Origin: a virus | DNA: 44,254 nucleotides | IMG/VR virus record: IMGVR_UViG_3300020444_000006 | Coordinates: 1-44,254 of that record | Direction: 5' to 3' (one strand) | Shown: in pieces, positions 24,133-31,382 of the stretch | How the letters are laid out: every line of letters starts with the position of its first letter | Position numbering within the stretch: position 1 is the stretch's first letter | Translations under genes and position numbers: made by a program | The notes under the pieces: model-generated | Seen by the model: only the letters and a program-made list of their open reading frames with translations | What the model was told of the DNA's origin: nothing | The model's database searches: none

Positions 24133-24702
24133 TTAGGCCGCTTTTTGTTTCTGCATTTCGCGTACACGCTTGCGATAATGCGCCTTAATGTCTTGTATTT
24201 GTTCTATGGTGTAGTTTTTGGGCTCGTGTGGACCTTCTAGCTTATCTACTAGCTCCTGCCCTATTCTCTTGACCAGGTTTATTCGGTAGCTAATTAGGTT
24301 TCCCGACTTGTGCTGATTACATGGAACGCACTGACGATGGCAATTATCTTCATCAAATCTCAGTTCGGGCGCACTTCCTACGCTTCGGTAGTGCCCTGCA
24401 TCGTACTTGCCAGTGTGATACCTACCGCAACTGATACACGGCTCTTGCGCATCCCGCTCTCGAATGAACGCGTTAAATGCCACTTGTGCTTCGCGTAGGT
24501 GTTCGCCTTTTGTTTTGAGTTTTTCTTTCTTTGCCTTGAGTCGCTTCGATTCAATTTGCTTACCCTTCTTAGCCAGTTTAGAAACGTTAGCTGCCGCCCA
24601 CTCTGCAAAACAGTTTTGGTCACAGAATGCCTTTAGCTGTCGTAATAGCATGTCGCTTTGTAGGCCTTTCTCTTTGCAGTGTGAGCAACGTCTATTTTTC
24701 AC
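24133..24702 (-). CDS. ninG: NinG/Rap recombination nuclease
   Basis: 189 residues. It begins with C-x-x-C (CSHC, 6-9) and a further Cys pair about 27-31, has a Lys-rich helix in the middle, and an HNH-like core with CISC, GHY and C-H-R-Q-C-V-P-C around residues 95-135. This matches lambda NinG (Rap), a junction-resolving nuclease working with Red. GTG start at 24702 overlapping the previous stop. Confidence 0.9.
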   Translation of the reverse strand: MKNRRCSHCKEKGLQSDMLLRQLKAFCDQNCFAEWAAANVSKLAKKGKQIESKRLKAKKEKLKTKGEHLREAQVAFNAFIRERDAQEPCISCGRYHTGKYDAGHYRSVGSAPELRFDEDNCHRQCVPCNQHKSGNLISYRINLVKRIGQELVDKLEGPHEPKNYTIEQIQDIKAHYRKRVREMQKQKAA

Positions 24703-24875
24703 CAGTCCAACCCCTTAGCTGCTTCATATACTCTTTTTTTGGCTTGCTCTCGCTTTTCGCTATCGCTGACTTGCTTTTTAATAGGGCGTAATTTTGATGC
24801 GGCAATTTTATCTTGCTCACAACGAAAGCAGCGAATCGAAAGGTGGTTGCCGTGCTTGCAATATGGGTCATTCAT
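24699..24875 (-). CDS. small Cys/His-rich protein upstream of ninG
   Basis: 58 residues, start ATG 24875, stop 24699. C6, H8, H11, C16 and C19 near the N-terminus could bind zinc; the rest is charged and helical. It overlaps the ninG start by 4 bases (GTGA) and the preceding gene stop by 4 bases, so coding is well supported despite the small size. No known family. Confidence 0.7.
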   Translation of the reverse strand: MNDPYCKHGNHLSIRCFRCEQDKIAASKLRPIKKQVSDSEKREQAKKRVYEAAKGLDW

Positions 24876-25276
24876 GATTGCGGCCCCTTGTTATAGCCAA
24901 ACATATTTCTTGCTATCGAAGACCAAACAAATGACGGGTGACGAGGCCATAGGTTCGGCGCACAGCCTTCACAAAAGCAATCAGCGTTAAGGGAAAATCT
25001 CTTTGCGCATTCGGCTGCTAGATAGCGCTTAACCTCACCTGGCTCAATCTTCAAGTCGGAAAAATCGCCAGTGTGAACCATCCAAGGGTGATACTGCTCC
25101 ACTGGTTCTTCTCTCACGATGATTCGGTCAACTTCGGAGTAAGGTAAATAATGCAATTTCATCGGGCGCTGCTGAAGCTCTATCAGTGCGCCGTTAACCC
25201 TTGCCGAATTAACCACAAACCTTTCATTGCTATTTTCAGGTATCGCATAACAAACCGTTCTTGTTGGTGTAATCAT
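24872..25276 (-). CDS. hypothetical protein with a Cys cluster
   Basis: 134 residues. The C-terminal part holds a CFCEGC cluster (about 103-108), followed by WPRHPSF and a hydrophobic helix. Other parts are mixed. No family recognised. It lies within the nin-like gene block and overlaps the downstream gene by 4 bases. Confidence 0.65.
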   Translation of the reverse strand: MITPTRTVCYAIPENSNERFVVNSARVNGALIELQQRPMKLHYLPYSEVDRIIVREEPVEQYHPWMVHTGDFSDLKIEPGEVKRYLAAECAKRFSLNADCFCEGCAPNLWPRHPSFVWSSIARNMFGYNKGPQS

Positions 25277-25283
25277 CTGAGCC

Positions 25284-25466
25284 TCACAGTCTGCTAAGTG
25301 AAATAATCACGTATCCGTGATCTTCACCTAAATATTTATCAATCAAATTTTTCAGGTATCTTGCATCTGGGCGAAAAAAGGATTTCACCCAAAAATCAAA
25401 GCACCTGTATTCTGTACTTGTTGCGTGAGGCTTAATGACGCTGACGTTGTAATGACGCTTAATCAC
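25284..25466 (-). CDS. small hypothetical protein
   Basis: 60 residues, basic and aromatic-rich. It overlaps the NinB stop by 4 bases, which supports translation. No domain recognised. Confidence 0.55.
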   Translation of the reverse strand: MIKRHYNVSVIKPHATSTEYRCFDFWVKSFFRPDARYLKNLIDKYLGEDHGYVIISLSRL

Positions 25467-25894
25467 TGCCTTGCCCCCATATTCTCTTTACATGGCCACG
25501 GCACGAAGACGCCAAGTTTCTCAACCAGTGTTTTGTTTAAAATGTCGTAGATAGCTGGATAATCGGTGCTACTTGCGCGTGTAGTGGATTTCTCACCCAT
25601 GTACGCTTCTTGCACCGGCTTCCACAAATGCTGCTTAACCGCTTCCATCGTCCACGGTATTTCTTGGCGTTTGCTCAACTGAAGCACTTGCCTTACGTCC
25701 ATGCCTTTATCATTGAGGGCGTGAGATACCTGAGTTAGCCATACGTGAAGCGCATTGTTTTGCAACTGGCTGCGCTGCTTCTCAGTTGTGGTTTGCATCA
25801 TTAGCCATTTGTTTTGGTGCCACTTTTCACGCAATTCTTGTATGGCTGCATCTAGTGACTGTTGACTGTTGATAACGCGGAGTTGACCTTTCAC
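25463..25894 (-). CDS. ninB: NinB recombination protein
   Basis: About 143 residues from GTG 25894, which has GGAG 8 bases upstream and overlaps the previous stop; an ATG at 25912 lacks a ribosome binding site. Family features: SQLQNNALHVWLTQVSHAL (about 47-65) and a C-terminal LVEKLGVFVPWP. NinB (Orf) binds single-stranded DNA and SSB and helps Red-type recombination start. Its partner functions are the RecT and exonuclease genes on the other arm. Confidence 0.9.
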   Translation of the reverse strand: MKGQLRVINSQQSLDAAIQELREKWHQNKWLMMQTTTEKQRSQLQNNALHVWLTQVSHALNDKGMDVRQVLQLSKRQEIPWTMEAVKQHLWKPVQEAYMGEKSTTRASSTDYPAIYDILNKTLVEKLGVFVPWPCKENMGARQ

Positions 25895-26067
25895 GCCTCT
25901 AACTCCTTCCATAACGCATTAAAGTGTTCTTGATCACTTAACGCTATTGCACTGGCTTCGCGATACTCTTCATTGATACGGCGAGACTTAGCGCGCTTTT
26001 GCAAAGTTGGGCCTTTTGTTTCACGCTTAATGCGTAGTGAGCGGTTTTCTAATTGGTGTTTGTTCAT
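25891..26067 (-). CDS. small basic protein upstream of ninB
   Basis: 58 residues, ATG 26067 to TGA 25891, overlapping the methyltransferase stop and the ninB start by 4 bases each. Very basic N-terminal half (K/R rich), acidic C-terminal helix. It may bind nucleic acid or RNA polymerase, but no family is recognised. Its tight coupling on both sides makes coding likely. Confidence 0.7.
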   Translation of the reverse strand: MNKHQLENRSLRIKRETKGPTLQKRAKSRRINEEYREASAIALSDQEHFNALWKELEA

Positions 26068-26792
26068 GCTGCGTCATCCTTCAAAATCGCCAACCTTTCA
26101 CTAGCAAGGCTGAAATACTTTTCGTCTTTTTCTATTCCGATGAAATTTCTATCAAGCTTTGTTGCGGCTACACCTGCGGTACCGCTACCCATACAGAAAT
26201 CAAGAACGGTTTCACCCGCATCGGTATAAGTCGTTACTAAATACTCGAGCAAAGCCTCTGGCTTTTGAGTTGGGTGAAGATTTTGCTTTTGTCTATCAGA
26301 AGAAAACTTAACTACACTGCGTGGGTACCGCTCTGTAGAGTCATATACAGTTTTCTTGACACCTTTACCGTAGACCTCGCTGCCTATTTCTTTTCTGCCT
26401 GCCGTTTTTCTAGCATGACCAGTAGTTTTAACAGGGTTATAGGTGGGTAACTCTTTGTAGAAAACTAAGATGTTCTCATGCGCTTTAAGTGGCATTTTCT
26501 TAGCATTAAAGAAGCCTGTTGCAGCTGGTTTTTCCCACACCCACTCATGGCGTAGGTATTCAAGCTGCGAATAGCCAAGTTTGATGCTGAAAGGTATTTG
26601 AGCGAAAAGAACAACTGCAGCGTTTGGCTTGGCAACACGCCAAAGTTCAGGCCAAAGCAATTCAAGGTCAATTATCGAATCCCATTTACATTGAGTGGTA
26701 CCGTAAGGCATGTCTGCACAGATGAAATCTACGGTACCGTCTTCAATACTTTTGAGGTGCTGCAGGCAATCTCCTTGAATTAGGTTAATCAT
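26064..26792 (-). CDS. DNA methyltransferase, beta class
   Basis: 242 residues. Motif IV is DMPY (27-30) and motif I is about FCMGSGTAG (198-206), so the catalytic motif precedes the AdoMet motif, as in beta-class N6-adenine or N4-cytosine enzymes. The D-x-P-Y form is more usual for N6-adenine. The KPxALLEYLV segment before motif I is typical. It overlaps the Dam-type gene by 4 bases. No restriction partner is nearby, so it probably protects phage DNA or changes host expression. Confidence 0.88.
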   Translation of the reverse strand: MINLIQGDCLQHLKSIEDGTVDFICADMPYGTTQCKWDSIIDLELLWPELWRVAKPNAAVVLFAQIPFSIKLGYSQLEYLRHEWVWEKPAATGFFNAKKMPLKAHENILVFYKELPTYNPVKTTGHARKTAGRKEIGSEVYGKGVKKTVYDSTERYPRSVVKFSSDRQKQNLHPTQKPEALLEYLVTTYTDAGETVLDFCMGSGTAGVAATKLDRNFIGIEKDEKYFSLASERLAILKDDAA

Positions 26793-27307
26793 GCTGCCAC
26801 CTCCAACTTGTTAACTTTCCCTTTTTCCATTATCGCTTCACGCGTAACAAACGACACATGCCCAGCGCTTACGCGGTGTGGGTCAAACACGAATATCACT
26901 GAGCCTTTGTTATTACCCTTTTGCGGTACGCCGTTCTTTAGGAACGCTAAGCGGCCATCGGTAACAAAGCGGGTTTCACTGGCATATTGCTGAGCAAGGC
27001 TGAACCATTTGACTGATGGGTCGCACATAACGAGCATTACTGTCATTCGTCCGTTTAGTTGTGCTTCAATCGCCTTTTCCACCCAGGGCTTAATGTTGCT
27101 GTATGGTGGGTTGCACCAAAGCGCCTGATTACCAAAACGAGACTTACCAAAATTCGCCCAGTCCTGAGTTAACGCGTCATCTTCGATGGTCCAATAGACT
27201 AGGCATTTTGCTGTTTCATCTTCCGCGCACACATCAACACCAAAGCAAAACTCTTTATCTAGCGCGTTGAACACCTCTGGTGGCGTACTCCATAAATCGT
27301 TACTCAT
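26789..27307 (-). CDS. phage N6-adenine methyltransferase (Dam family PF05869)
   Basis: 172 residues. W-S-T-P-P near the start and CNPPYS (N66-P67-P68-Y69) are the key motifs of the small phage Dam family. It would methylate adenine, probably in GATC-like or other short sites (not readable from sequence). Overlaps its neighbours by 4 bases. Second of three methyltransferases in this operon. Confidence 0.9.
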   Translation of the reverse strand: MSNDLWSTPPEVFNALDKEFCFGVDVCAEDETAKCLVYWTIEDDALTQDWANFGKSRFGNQALWCNPPYSNIKPWVEKAIEAQLNGRMTVMLVMCDPSVKWFSLAQQYASETRFVTDGRLAFLKNGVPQKGNNKGSVIFVFDPHRVSAGHVSFVTREAIMEKGKVNKLEVAA

Positions 27308-27588
27308 GCTGCACCACCTAAAATGCTGATTGACTCCAAGCCAAACGGTAAACCTCTGGCCTTACGTGACTTCGCAATATCTACCGGTGTGTAGTCGCGA
27401 ATAAAACTGGCGCGGTAACGAATGGTTTTGCCATGTTCATTGTGGTCAGCTTCATAGGTAACACCGTTCTTGTTCTGCAAACTCTTCAATGTGTTACTTG
27501 GTCTGTTATCGCCAAGGTGTTCAGCTAGTTCTTTAGTGGTTCGCCACTCGCCATTACTGAAAGCGATTGCTTTTTCTATGTTGTTCAT
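27304..27588 (-). CDS. hypothetical protein, possible winged helix
   Basis: 94 residues. The first half (about 10-60: WRTTKELAEHLGDNRPSNTLKSLQ...) has a helix-turn-helix pattern and a following short wing (KTIRYRAS). Probably a DNA-binding accessory protein. It overlaps the neighbours by 4 bases and 1 base. Confidence 0.6.
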   Translation of the reverse strand: MNNIEKAIAFSNGEWRTTKELAEHLGDNRPSNTLKSLQNKNGVTYEADHNEHGKTIRYRASFIRDYTPVDIAKSRKARGLPFGLESISILGGAA

Positions 27589-27839
27589 TACGCTGCATTC
27601 CTTTCGCGAATAGCCATAAAGCTTTTGAAAGCGTTGGTACGGCGATAGCTAGCCATGTTCGGGCACATATCGAGATAGCCTTTTTTACGCAGGGCTAGTA
27701 AGTGACCTGCAACGCTATTAGGCTTTACACCAAAATGCTCGGCAATAACTTCAAACGTAGGAAAGTTGTCATTTTGCTCGATGAACTTTTGAATGAAGTC
27801 CATGTAACTGATTTGCTTATCTGTTAGAACTGGGTTCAT
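27588..27839 (-). CDS. LexA-type winged helix DNA-binding protein
   Basis: 83 residues. The segment LTDKQISYMDFIQKFIEQNDNFPTFEVIAEHFGV... with VAGHLLALRKKGYL closely follows the LexA N-terminal domain layout, but there is no catalytic C-terminal domain. It is co-translated with the methyltransferases. A possible regulator that reads LexA-like sites; inference. Confidence 0.7.
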   Translation of the reverse strand: MNPVLTDKQISYMDFIQKFIEQNDNFPTFEVIAEHFGVKPNSVAGHLLALRKKGYLDMCPNMASYRRTNAFKSFMAIRERNAA

Positions 27840-28567
27840 GCGGCCTCTCCCACTTCAAATTTTTGCCCTGGATTTCTCCACACTGCCTCTTTTGATTTGT
27901 AGCCAGTTCTACGACCACGAGAACTGACAACTTCGCAAAGGTCTTCAAATGGAAGCCAAGAAGCACCAGAATTTTCACAAACATCAACTTGCCCGTTTCT
28001 GCTTCTGCACCAGATAGCTAGATGCTCATAGTTAATTTCACTAAACGGGTATCTGGAACCAGCCTTATTGTTATATGGCGGGTCTATGTGCCAATGCGCG
28101 TTATAGTTAGGTATGTTTTCATATGAAGATTGTTGAATTTCCCACTGAGAAATTAACGGTTTTTGTTCGCAGACTCTGGCCTTAACTGCATCACCCCAAA
28201 CGCGACAATCTTTTGAGTCGTTATATTTGAAGTACCATGGGGATATTTTACTTGTTGGTTCACTGCGCCCTTTCGCAACCCAAAACTTGCAAAGCAGCTG
28301 CTGACCTATTTCAAGCGCCTCTATTTCATCCTCACTCTTAAAGGTTGATGGAATAGCCATGATATCCTTGCAGCTCGAGTTAATGAGAAAATCCCAAAGC
28401 AGGCATATGTTTTCAGAAACATCATAAAGTTTTGCTTTTTTGACGTTCCAGCGGGTCGAGTAGCAGGCAGAACCAGCGAAAGGCTCAATTACTAATTCAC
28501 TTCGAGGGGCCCCCAAGTGTTTAGCTACTTGGTACTTTGCGCCGTAATAAGAGAAAAATGGCTTCAT
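27836..28567 (-). CDS. D12-class DNA adenine methyltransferase
   Basis: 243 residues. Motif I is PFAGSACYS (29-37) and motif IV DPPY (162-165), in the order of alpha-class D12 enzymes. F-S-Y-Y-G-A-K at residues 5-11 fits the N-terminal AdoMet site. It makes three adenine-type methyltransferases in one operon, none with a nearby restriction gene. It overlaps the P-like gene and the LexA-like gene by 4 bases each. Confidence 0.88.
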   Translation of the reverse strand: MKPFFSYYGAKYQVAKHLGAPRSELVIEPFAGSACYSTRWNVKKAKLYDVSENICLLWDFLINSSCKDIMAIPSTFKSEDEIEALEIGQQLLCKFWVAKGRSEPTSKISPWYFKYNDSKDCRVWGDAVKARVCEQKPLISQWEIQQSSYENIPNYNAHWHIDPPYNNKAGSRYPFSEINYEHLAIWCRSRNGQVDVCENSGASWLPFEDLCEVVSSRGRRTGYKSKEAVWRNPGQKFEVGEAA

Positions 28568-29148
28568 GCCTGCTTCCTCGCTCTGAAATCTTCTAGCCCT
28601 TTTTCAAACTTCTCAAACGCTGCCTTGTTCTCTAGCTTGTGCGCTTGTAAGTCTGCGAGCCCTGCCACGTTGTTCGGCAACTCTGCAAGTGGGCGCTTTT
28701 CAAATTCCAGGTAAGTAGCAACGAACTCTTTTTGAACCCAATTCAATTTTTCTTCGTCTTTCTGGCAAAGAAACGTCCAGCCACCGATTGACGTCACTAC
28801 TGCGGCGGTTACTGGGTCTTTAAACTTCGGTGTGCGGTGAGCACCACAGCCTTTGATGGCCTGTAAAACGCGAAGCCATTGCATTTCAGCTTTGCCCTTC
28901 AGGTTTTCAAGTTGCTCTTTCTCACCTGGTGATAGGAACCGAATAACATCAGCTGGCTTTGGTTGGTACTGGCCGCGTTCAGGGTCAGAGATATGCTGAG
29001 TTAGCGCACGGCATACGTCTGCAATGTCATAAGGTTTGAGTGTGGCCCACCAAATATCCATGAGTTGTTCAGATACTTGCTTGACGCTGTAAATTTCAAA
29101 GGTGCCGTGAATAGCACTGGCGAAACGGGTACGATCTTCAGTCTGCAT
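28564..29148 (-). CDS. replication protein P-like / helicase loader
   Basis: 194 residues, helical. It follows gene O directly, as P does in lambda. The first part (about 1-75) has a repeated helical region with W residues and ...LTQHISDPERGQYQPKPADVIRF, resembling phage replication loader proteins (DUF6475-like). It probably brings host DnaB to the O complex. Identity as P is from position and pattern; no sequence identity with lambda P is claimed. Confidence 0.65.
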   Translation of the reverse strand: MQTEDRTRFASAIHGTFEIYSVKQVSEQLMDIWWATLKPYDIADVCRALTQHISDPERGQYQPKPADVIRFLSPGEKEQLENLKGKAEMQWLRVLQAIKGCGAHRTPKFKDPVTAAVVTSIGGWTFLCQKDEEKLNWVQKEFVATYLEFEKRPLAELPNNVAGLADLQAHKLENKAAFEKFEKGLEDFRARKQA

Positions 29149-29151
29149 GTG

Positions 29152-30021
29152 CTACTCCTTATTTGCCCAGTTAGACATAACGCGCATGTTTTCTTCGCGT
29201 ATGTGTTCTTGGTGACTTTGGAAGGTGCGCCCCTGGGGATTGCCTTTAGGTTCAAACAAGCCTTGATAGCCGTTAGAAATTGAGTTCTGAATGATGGCTT
29301 CAATGTCGTGACCTTTAGCGTGCCACGCAGCAAGGCTTTTCAATTGCATGTTTGCAGCGCGAACCGTAAAAGGCTTTTTGATTTCTTTTCGGTGTGCAAC
29401 AAGCTCAGCCCACAAGTCAAAACTTAGGCATTCTGGTAGTGCAAGGTTTAGCACTTCAGATTGTGTATCTGGCTTAGATTTTTTAGGGGGGGGGGTTTTT
29501 GGTAGAGCGGCAACGCTCGCGTTATCTTTTGTATAATAATCTTTTGTATTATTATCTTTCTTATTGTGAGGGTCGGATTCGACTGGTGTACGAGTCGAAT
29601 TTGACTGGTCGCTAGTCGGATTCGACTTTTCTCTAGTCGAATTTGACTTGTTTTGGCCTAGTCGTTTTTGACTTTTTTCCAGTCGAATCCAACTGGAAAC
29701 AGTTGTGTTAATACCTATCTTTTGACCGTCTTTAATAAGTACATTTTTCTTAAAAAGAGAACTTTTCACTTTGCCAACATTCGTCACATCAATGCCGGTT
29801 AATTCGGAAAGCTGGCTAGATGAAATCCAGTCCATTGCTTTGTGGTAACGATAGGTTTTAGAAATGATGGCGTGAACAAGCTGAAACTCTCGCCCACTTA
29901 ATCCGACTTCATTGCGCATAAGTGCGTCTGTCAGTTCGTTAGCGACACGAGTAAAGCCGTTTTCAATATCTGCTTTCACTACGGGCCTTTCAAAGTTGAT
30001 TATATTTGCTGTCTGAGTCAT
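29152..30021 (-). CDS. replication initiator O-like protein
   Basis: About 289 residues from ATG 30021, which has GAGGT four bases upstream; an in-frame ATG at 30042 would add seven residues. N-terminal winged-helix domain (about 10-105) has the lambda O pattern with GLSGREFQLVHAIISKTYRYHK. The middle (about 108-185) is a polar, repetitive linker which the six iterons and an AT-rich stretch encode. The C-terminal domain (about 195-289) should bind the P-like loader. A run of ten C lies at 29486-29495 in the linker. Confidence 0.85.
   Translation of the reverse strand: MTQTANIINFERPVVKADIENGFTRVANELTDALMRNEVGLSGREFQLVHAIISKTYRYHKAMDWISSSQLSELTGIDVTNVGKVKSSLFKKNVLIKDGQKIGINTTVSSWIRLEKSQKRLGQNKSNSTREKSNPTSDQSNSTRTPVESDPHNKKDNNTKDYYTKDNASVAALPKTPPPKKSKPDTQSEVLNLALPECLSFDLWAELVAHRKEIKKPFTVRAANMQLKSLAAWHAKGHDIEAIIQNSISNGYQGLFEPKGNPQGRTFQSHQEHIREENMRVMSNWANKE
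29521..29567. other. AT-rich stretch next to the iterons, candidate unwinding element
   Basis: About 83% A+T with repeats of TTTTGTAT and ATTATC. It adjoins the last iteron, in the position of the lambda origin AT-rich region, where the double helix opens. It also encodes polar linker residues of O. Confidence 0.6.
29571..29696. repeat. six iterons inside gene O: replication origin
   Basis: Six copies of a sequence close to the 14-bp palindrome AGTCGAATTCGACT start at 29571, 29593, 29614, 29635, 29660 and 29681, spaced 21-25 bp (about two helical turns). Copies 1 and 3 carry GGATTCGAC, copies 2 and 4 GAATTTGAC, copies 5 and 6 are more diverged. Directly to the left lies an AT-rich stretch (29521-29567). 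Iterons plus an AT-rich unwinding region inside the initiator gene are the layout of the lambda origin. Confidence 0.9.
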
Positions 30022-30044
30022 ACTTACCTCGATGTTTATCATCT

Positions 30045-30086
30045 AAACCCCGCATTTGCTTTCCACGGCTAGCGGGGTTTTTTTAT
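30045..30086 (+). terminator. rightward terminator or bidirectional hairpin upstream of O
   Basis: AAACCCCGC (30045-30053) and GCGGGGTTT (30072-30080) form a 9-bp stem with an 18-base loop, then TTTTATT. It would stop a rightward transcript coming from gene O, i.e. antisense to it, as for the lambda OOP region. On the leftward strand the same stem lies just before the O start with only three T after it. Confidence 0.6.
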
Positions 30087-30087
30087 T

Positions 30088-30435
30088 GGTGTAACAGACC
30101 GATATACTGCGTCACCCAGTTAAAGCGCAGACTGCATCTGTGCAATCCGCATAACGCTTTGATGAATGACTGACCGATACCACACTGACCAAGCTCATTA
30201 CCCGTTAGGGCGCTTCTTGCGTTACATCCCTAGCAGTCATTCTCAAAACGCCTTGTCTCTCCAAGTGTCACCTCTGTCTTTCGCCGCTAGCTAAGGTCAC
30301 TAACCATGTCCGAGTAGCCCAACACTCTTATGACTTCTGCTTCGTTTATCTGAATGTCCTCGCAATACGGAAGAGGATTGCTCAGGCGGTACATTCAGGA
30401 CGTCTAAAGCGCAACATCAAACGCTTACTGCTAAG
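30088..30435. ncRNA. structured noncoding region upstream of O, candidate RNA
   Basis: About 350 bases without an ORF. The stretch is full of paired segments: AAAGCG/CGCTTT (30122-30127, 30155-30160) around a small hairpin; GAATGACTG/CAGTCATTC (30164-30172, 30234-30242) enclosing a TAGGG/CCCTA arm with CGC/GCG inside; CTGAATGT/ACATTCAG (30350-30357, 30391-30398); AAGCG/CGCTT (30407-30411, 30422-30426). This suggests a folded RNA of the leftward transcript between the Gp49-like gene and O. Strand is uncertain because the stems form in both. Confidence 0.45.
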
Positions 30436-30438
30436 GAA

Positions 30439-30735
30439 TTACTTGCTTAATTGCTCTTTCAGTAAATAACCTTCAAGTGCCCAAATTTTGTTTTTGGCAT
30501 TATCACGCGCAATCTCTCGCCCAATCTCTTCATCGAAGTTTTCAGGGCTAGCGCATGCTGATTCACCAGACACCGTAAACCCGTTCTCAAGCGTCAATAG
30601 ACAAACAGTGAATGTCGTACCAGGAAAAATATGGTATTGCTCTGCTTTAATTTTGCTCTCAATGATTTCAGGTGTTACACGCGGTGCAGTTAAGCCTTTT
30701 TCCTGAATTTCATTTTCAATATTGTTGTCGTTCAT
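30439..30735 (-). CDS. Gp49/66-family phage protein
   Basis: 98 residues. The conserved block TVSGESACASPENFDEEIGREIA and the following KIWALEGYLL (about 53-93) is the signature of the N4 Gp49 / Sf6 gp66 family of unknown function. AAGGAA precedes the ATG at 8 bases. It starts a leftward unit after the terminator at 30861-30886 and before the noncoding region and gene O. Confidence 0.85.
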   Translation of the reverse strand: MNDNNIENEIQEKGLTAPRVTPEIIESKIKAEQYHIFPGTTFTVCLLTLENGFTVSGESACASPENFDEEIGREIARDNAKNKIWALEGYLLKEQLSK

Positions 30736-30860
30736 TTTCTTTCCTTTTGTTAAATTTTGATTAGCGCTCTATCCTGATAACTTCCTCTAGCGGCCTTTAC
30801 GCGTGACTAATTCAAAGCCAACATCGTTTTATCACCTCGGCACAGGGCAAAAACGCTAAT
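30736..30860. other. intergenic upstream of the Gp49-like gene
   Basis: A stretch between the early terminator and the Gp49-like gene. A promoter should lie here but I cannot pick convincing -35/-10 boxes; no ORF is seen. Confidence 0.4.
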
Positions 30861-30886
30861 AAAAAACGCCTACAAACCGCGTAGGC
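30861..30886 (-). terminator. rho-independent terminator of the Cro-like operon
   Basis: Minus strand GCCTAC, loop GCGGTTT, GTAGGC, then CGTTTTTTATT. It is 8 bases past the stop of the 56-residue membrane protein gene. Confidence 0.85.
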
Positions 30887-30893
30887 AAAACAC

Positions 30894-31064
30894 TCAGGGT
30901 TGCAGGAACCTATTCAGCCAATAGCTGTTATTTGCCATTAGCACCATTACGGTAATCACAATGGGTAAAACAATCACCGACAAACGAAATTGCCAGTCGG
31001 TTTTAAATTCGTGCTTAAAACTGCGCACTTGACGCTTACACCACCACACGAACGGCGAGCGCAT
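30894..31064 (-). CDS. 56-residue single-TM membrane protein
   Basis: ATG 31064 to TGA 30894, overlapping the preceding stop (TAATG). GGAG lies 9 bases upstream. The N-terminal half is basic and W-rich (cytoplasmic), followed by a hydrophobic segment SVIVLPIVITVMVLM (about 29-43). It is the third gene of the Cro-like operon and sits right before the terminator. A toxic or host-membrane-directed early protein (Kil-like) is possible, but unknown. Confidence 0.7.
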   Translation of the reverse strand: MRSPFVWWCKRQVRSFKHEFKTDWQFRLSVIVLPIVITVMVLMANNSYWLNRFLQP

Positions 31065-31141
31065 TACGCCGCTCTCCGTGTTGGTGTAAAAGCTGGCTTT
31101 GGCTGTGTGCGTTTAGGGTTTATTGGAACTACTTTGCTCAT
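31064..31141 (-). CDS. 25-residue basic proline-rich peptide
   Basis: ATG 31141 overlaps the Cro-like stop (ATGA) and has AAGGAGG four bases upstream, a very strong ribosome binding site. The product is proline- and basic-rich with no membrane segment. Its stop overlaps the start of the next gene. Probably a genuine mini-gene, at least as a coupling device; an RNA polymerase or regulator target is possible. Confidence 0.65.
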   Translation of the reverse strand: MSKVVPINPKRTQPKPAFTPTRRAA

Positions 31142-31335
31142 GCTGCCTCCTTCTCTTCGGGCTGGAAGTGTTCGCGTAGCGTGTCTACACGCTCAGCTTG
31201 CGGGGATTTGATATCACCTCTCGCAACTTTATAAAGCCACGCAATAGGGATCTTGGTTGCCTTACTGATAGCAGGAAGCTCACCTCTTTTGCTGTGAGCA
31301 GTCTTTAGTTTTTTTATAATCGTTGCTGTTTTCAT
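31138..31335 (-). CDS. Cro-like HTH regulator
   Basis: 65 residues with a helix-turn-helix (about 20-45: PAISKATKIPIAWLYKVARGD) and a short acidic tail. First gene behind the leftward promoter at 31384-31412, so in the position of cro. It would bind the operators that overlap this promoter and shift the phage to lytic growth. Assignment as Cro is from position; no operator contacts are shown. Confidence 0.75.
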   Translation of the reverse strand: MKTATIIKKLKTAHSKRGELPAISKATKIPIAWLYKVARGDIKSPQAERVDTLREHFQPEEKEAA

Positions 31336-31372
31336 AAGATGAGTATTATTCCGGCATATGGATTATTAGTAA

Positions 31373-31382
31373 CACATATGTG
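31373..31382. promoter_or_regulatory. 10-bp palindrome in the Cro-like leader
   Basis: CACATATGTG is a perfect palindrome directly downstream of the -10 box and adjoining the operator at 31380-31394. It may extend that operator. Confidence 0.35.
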
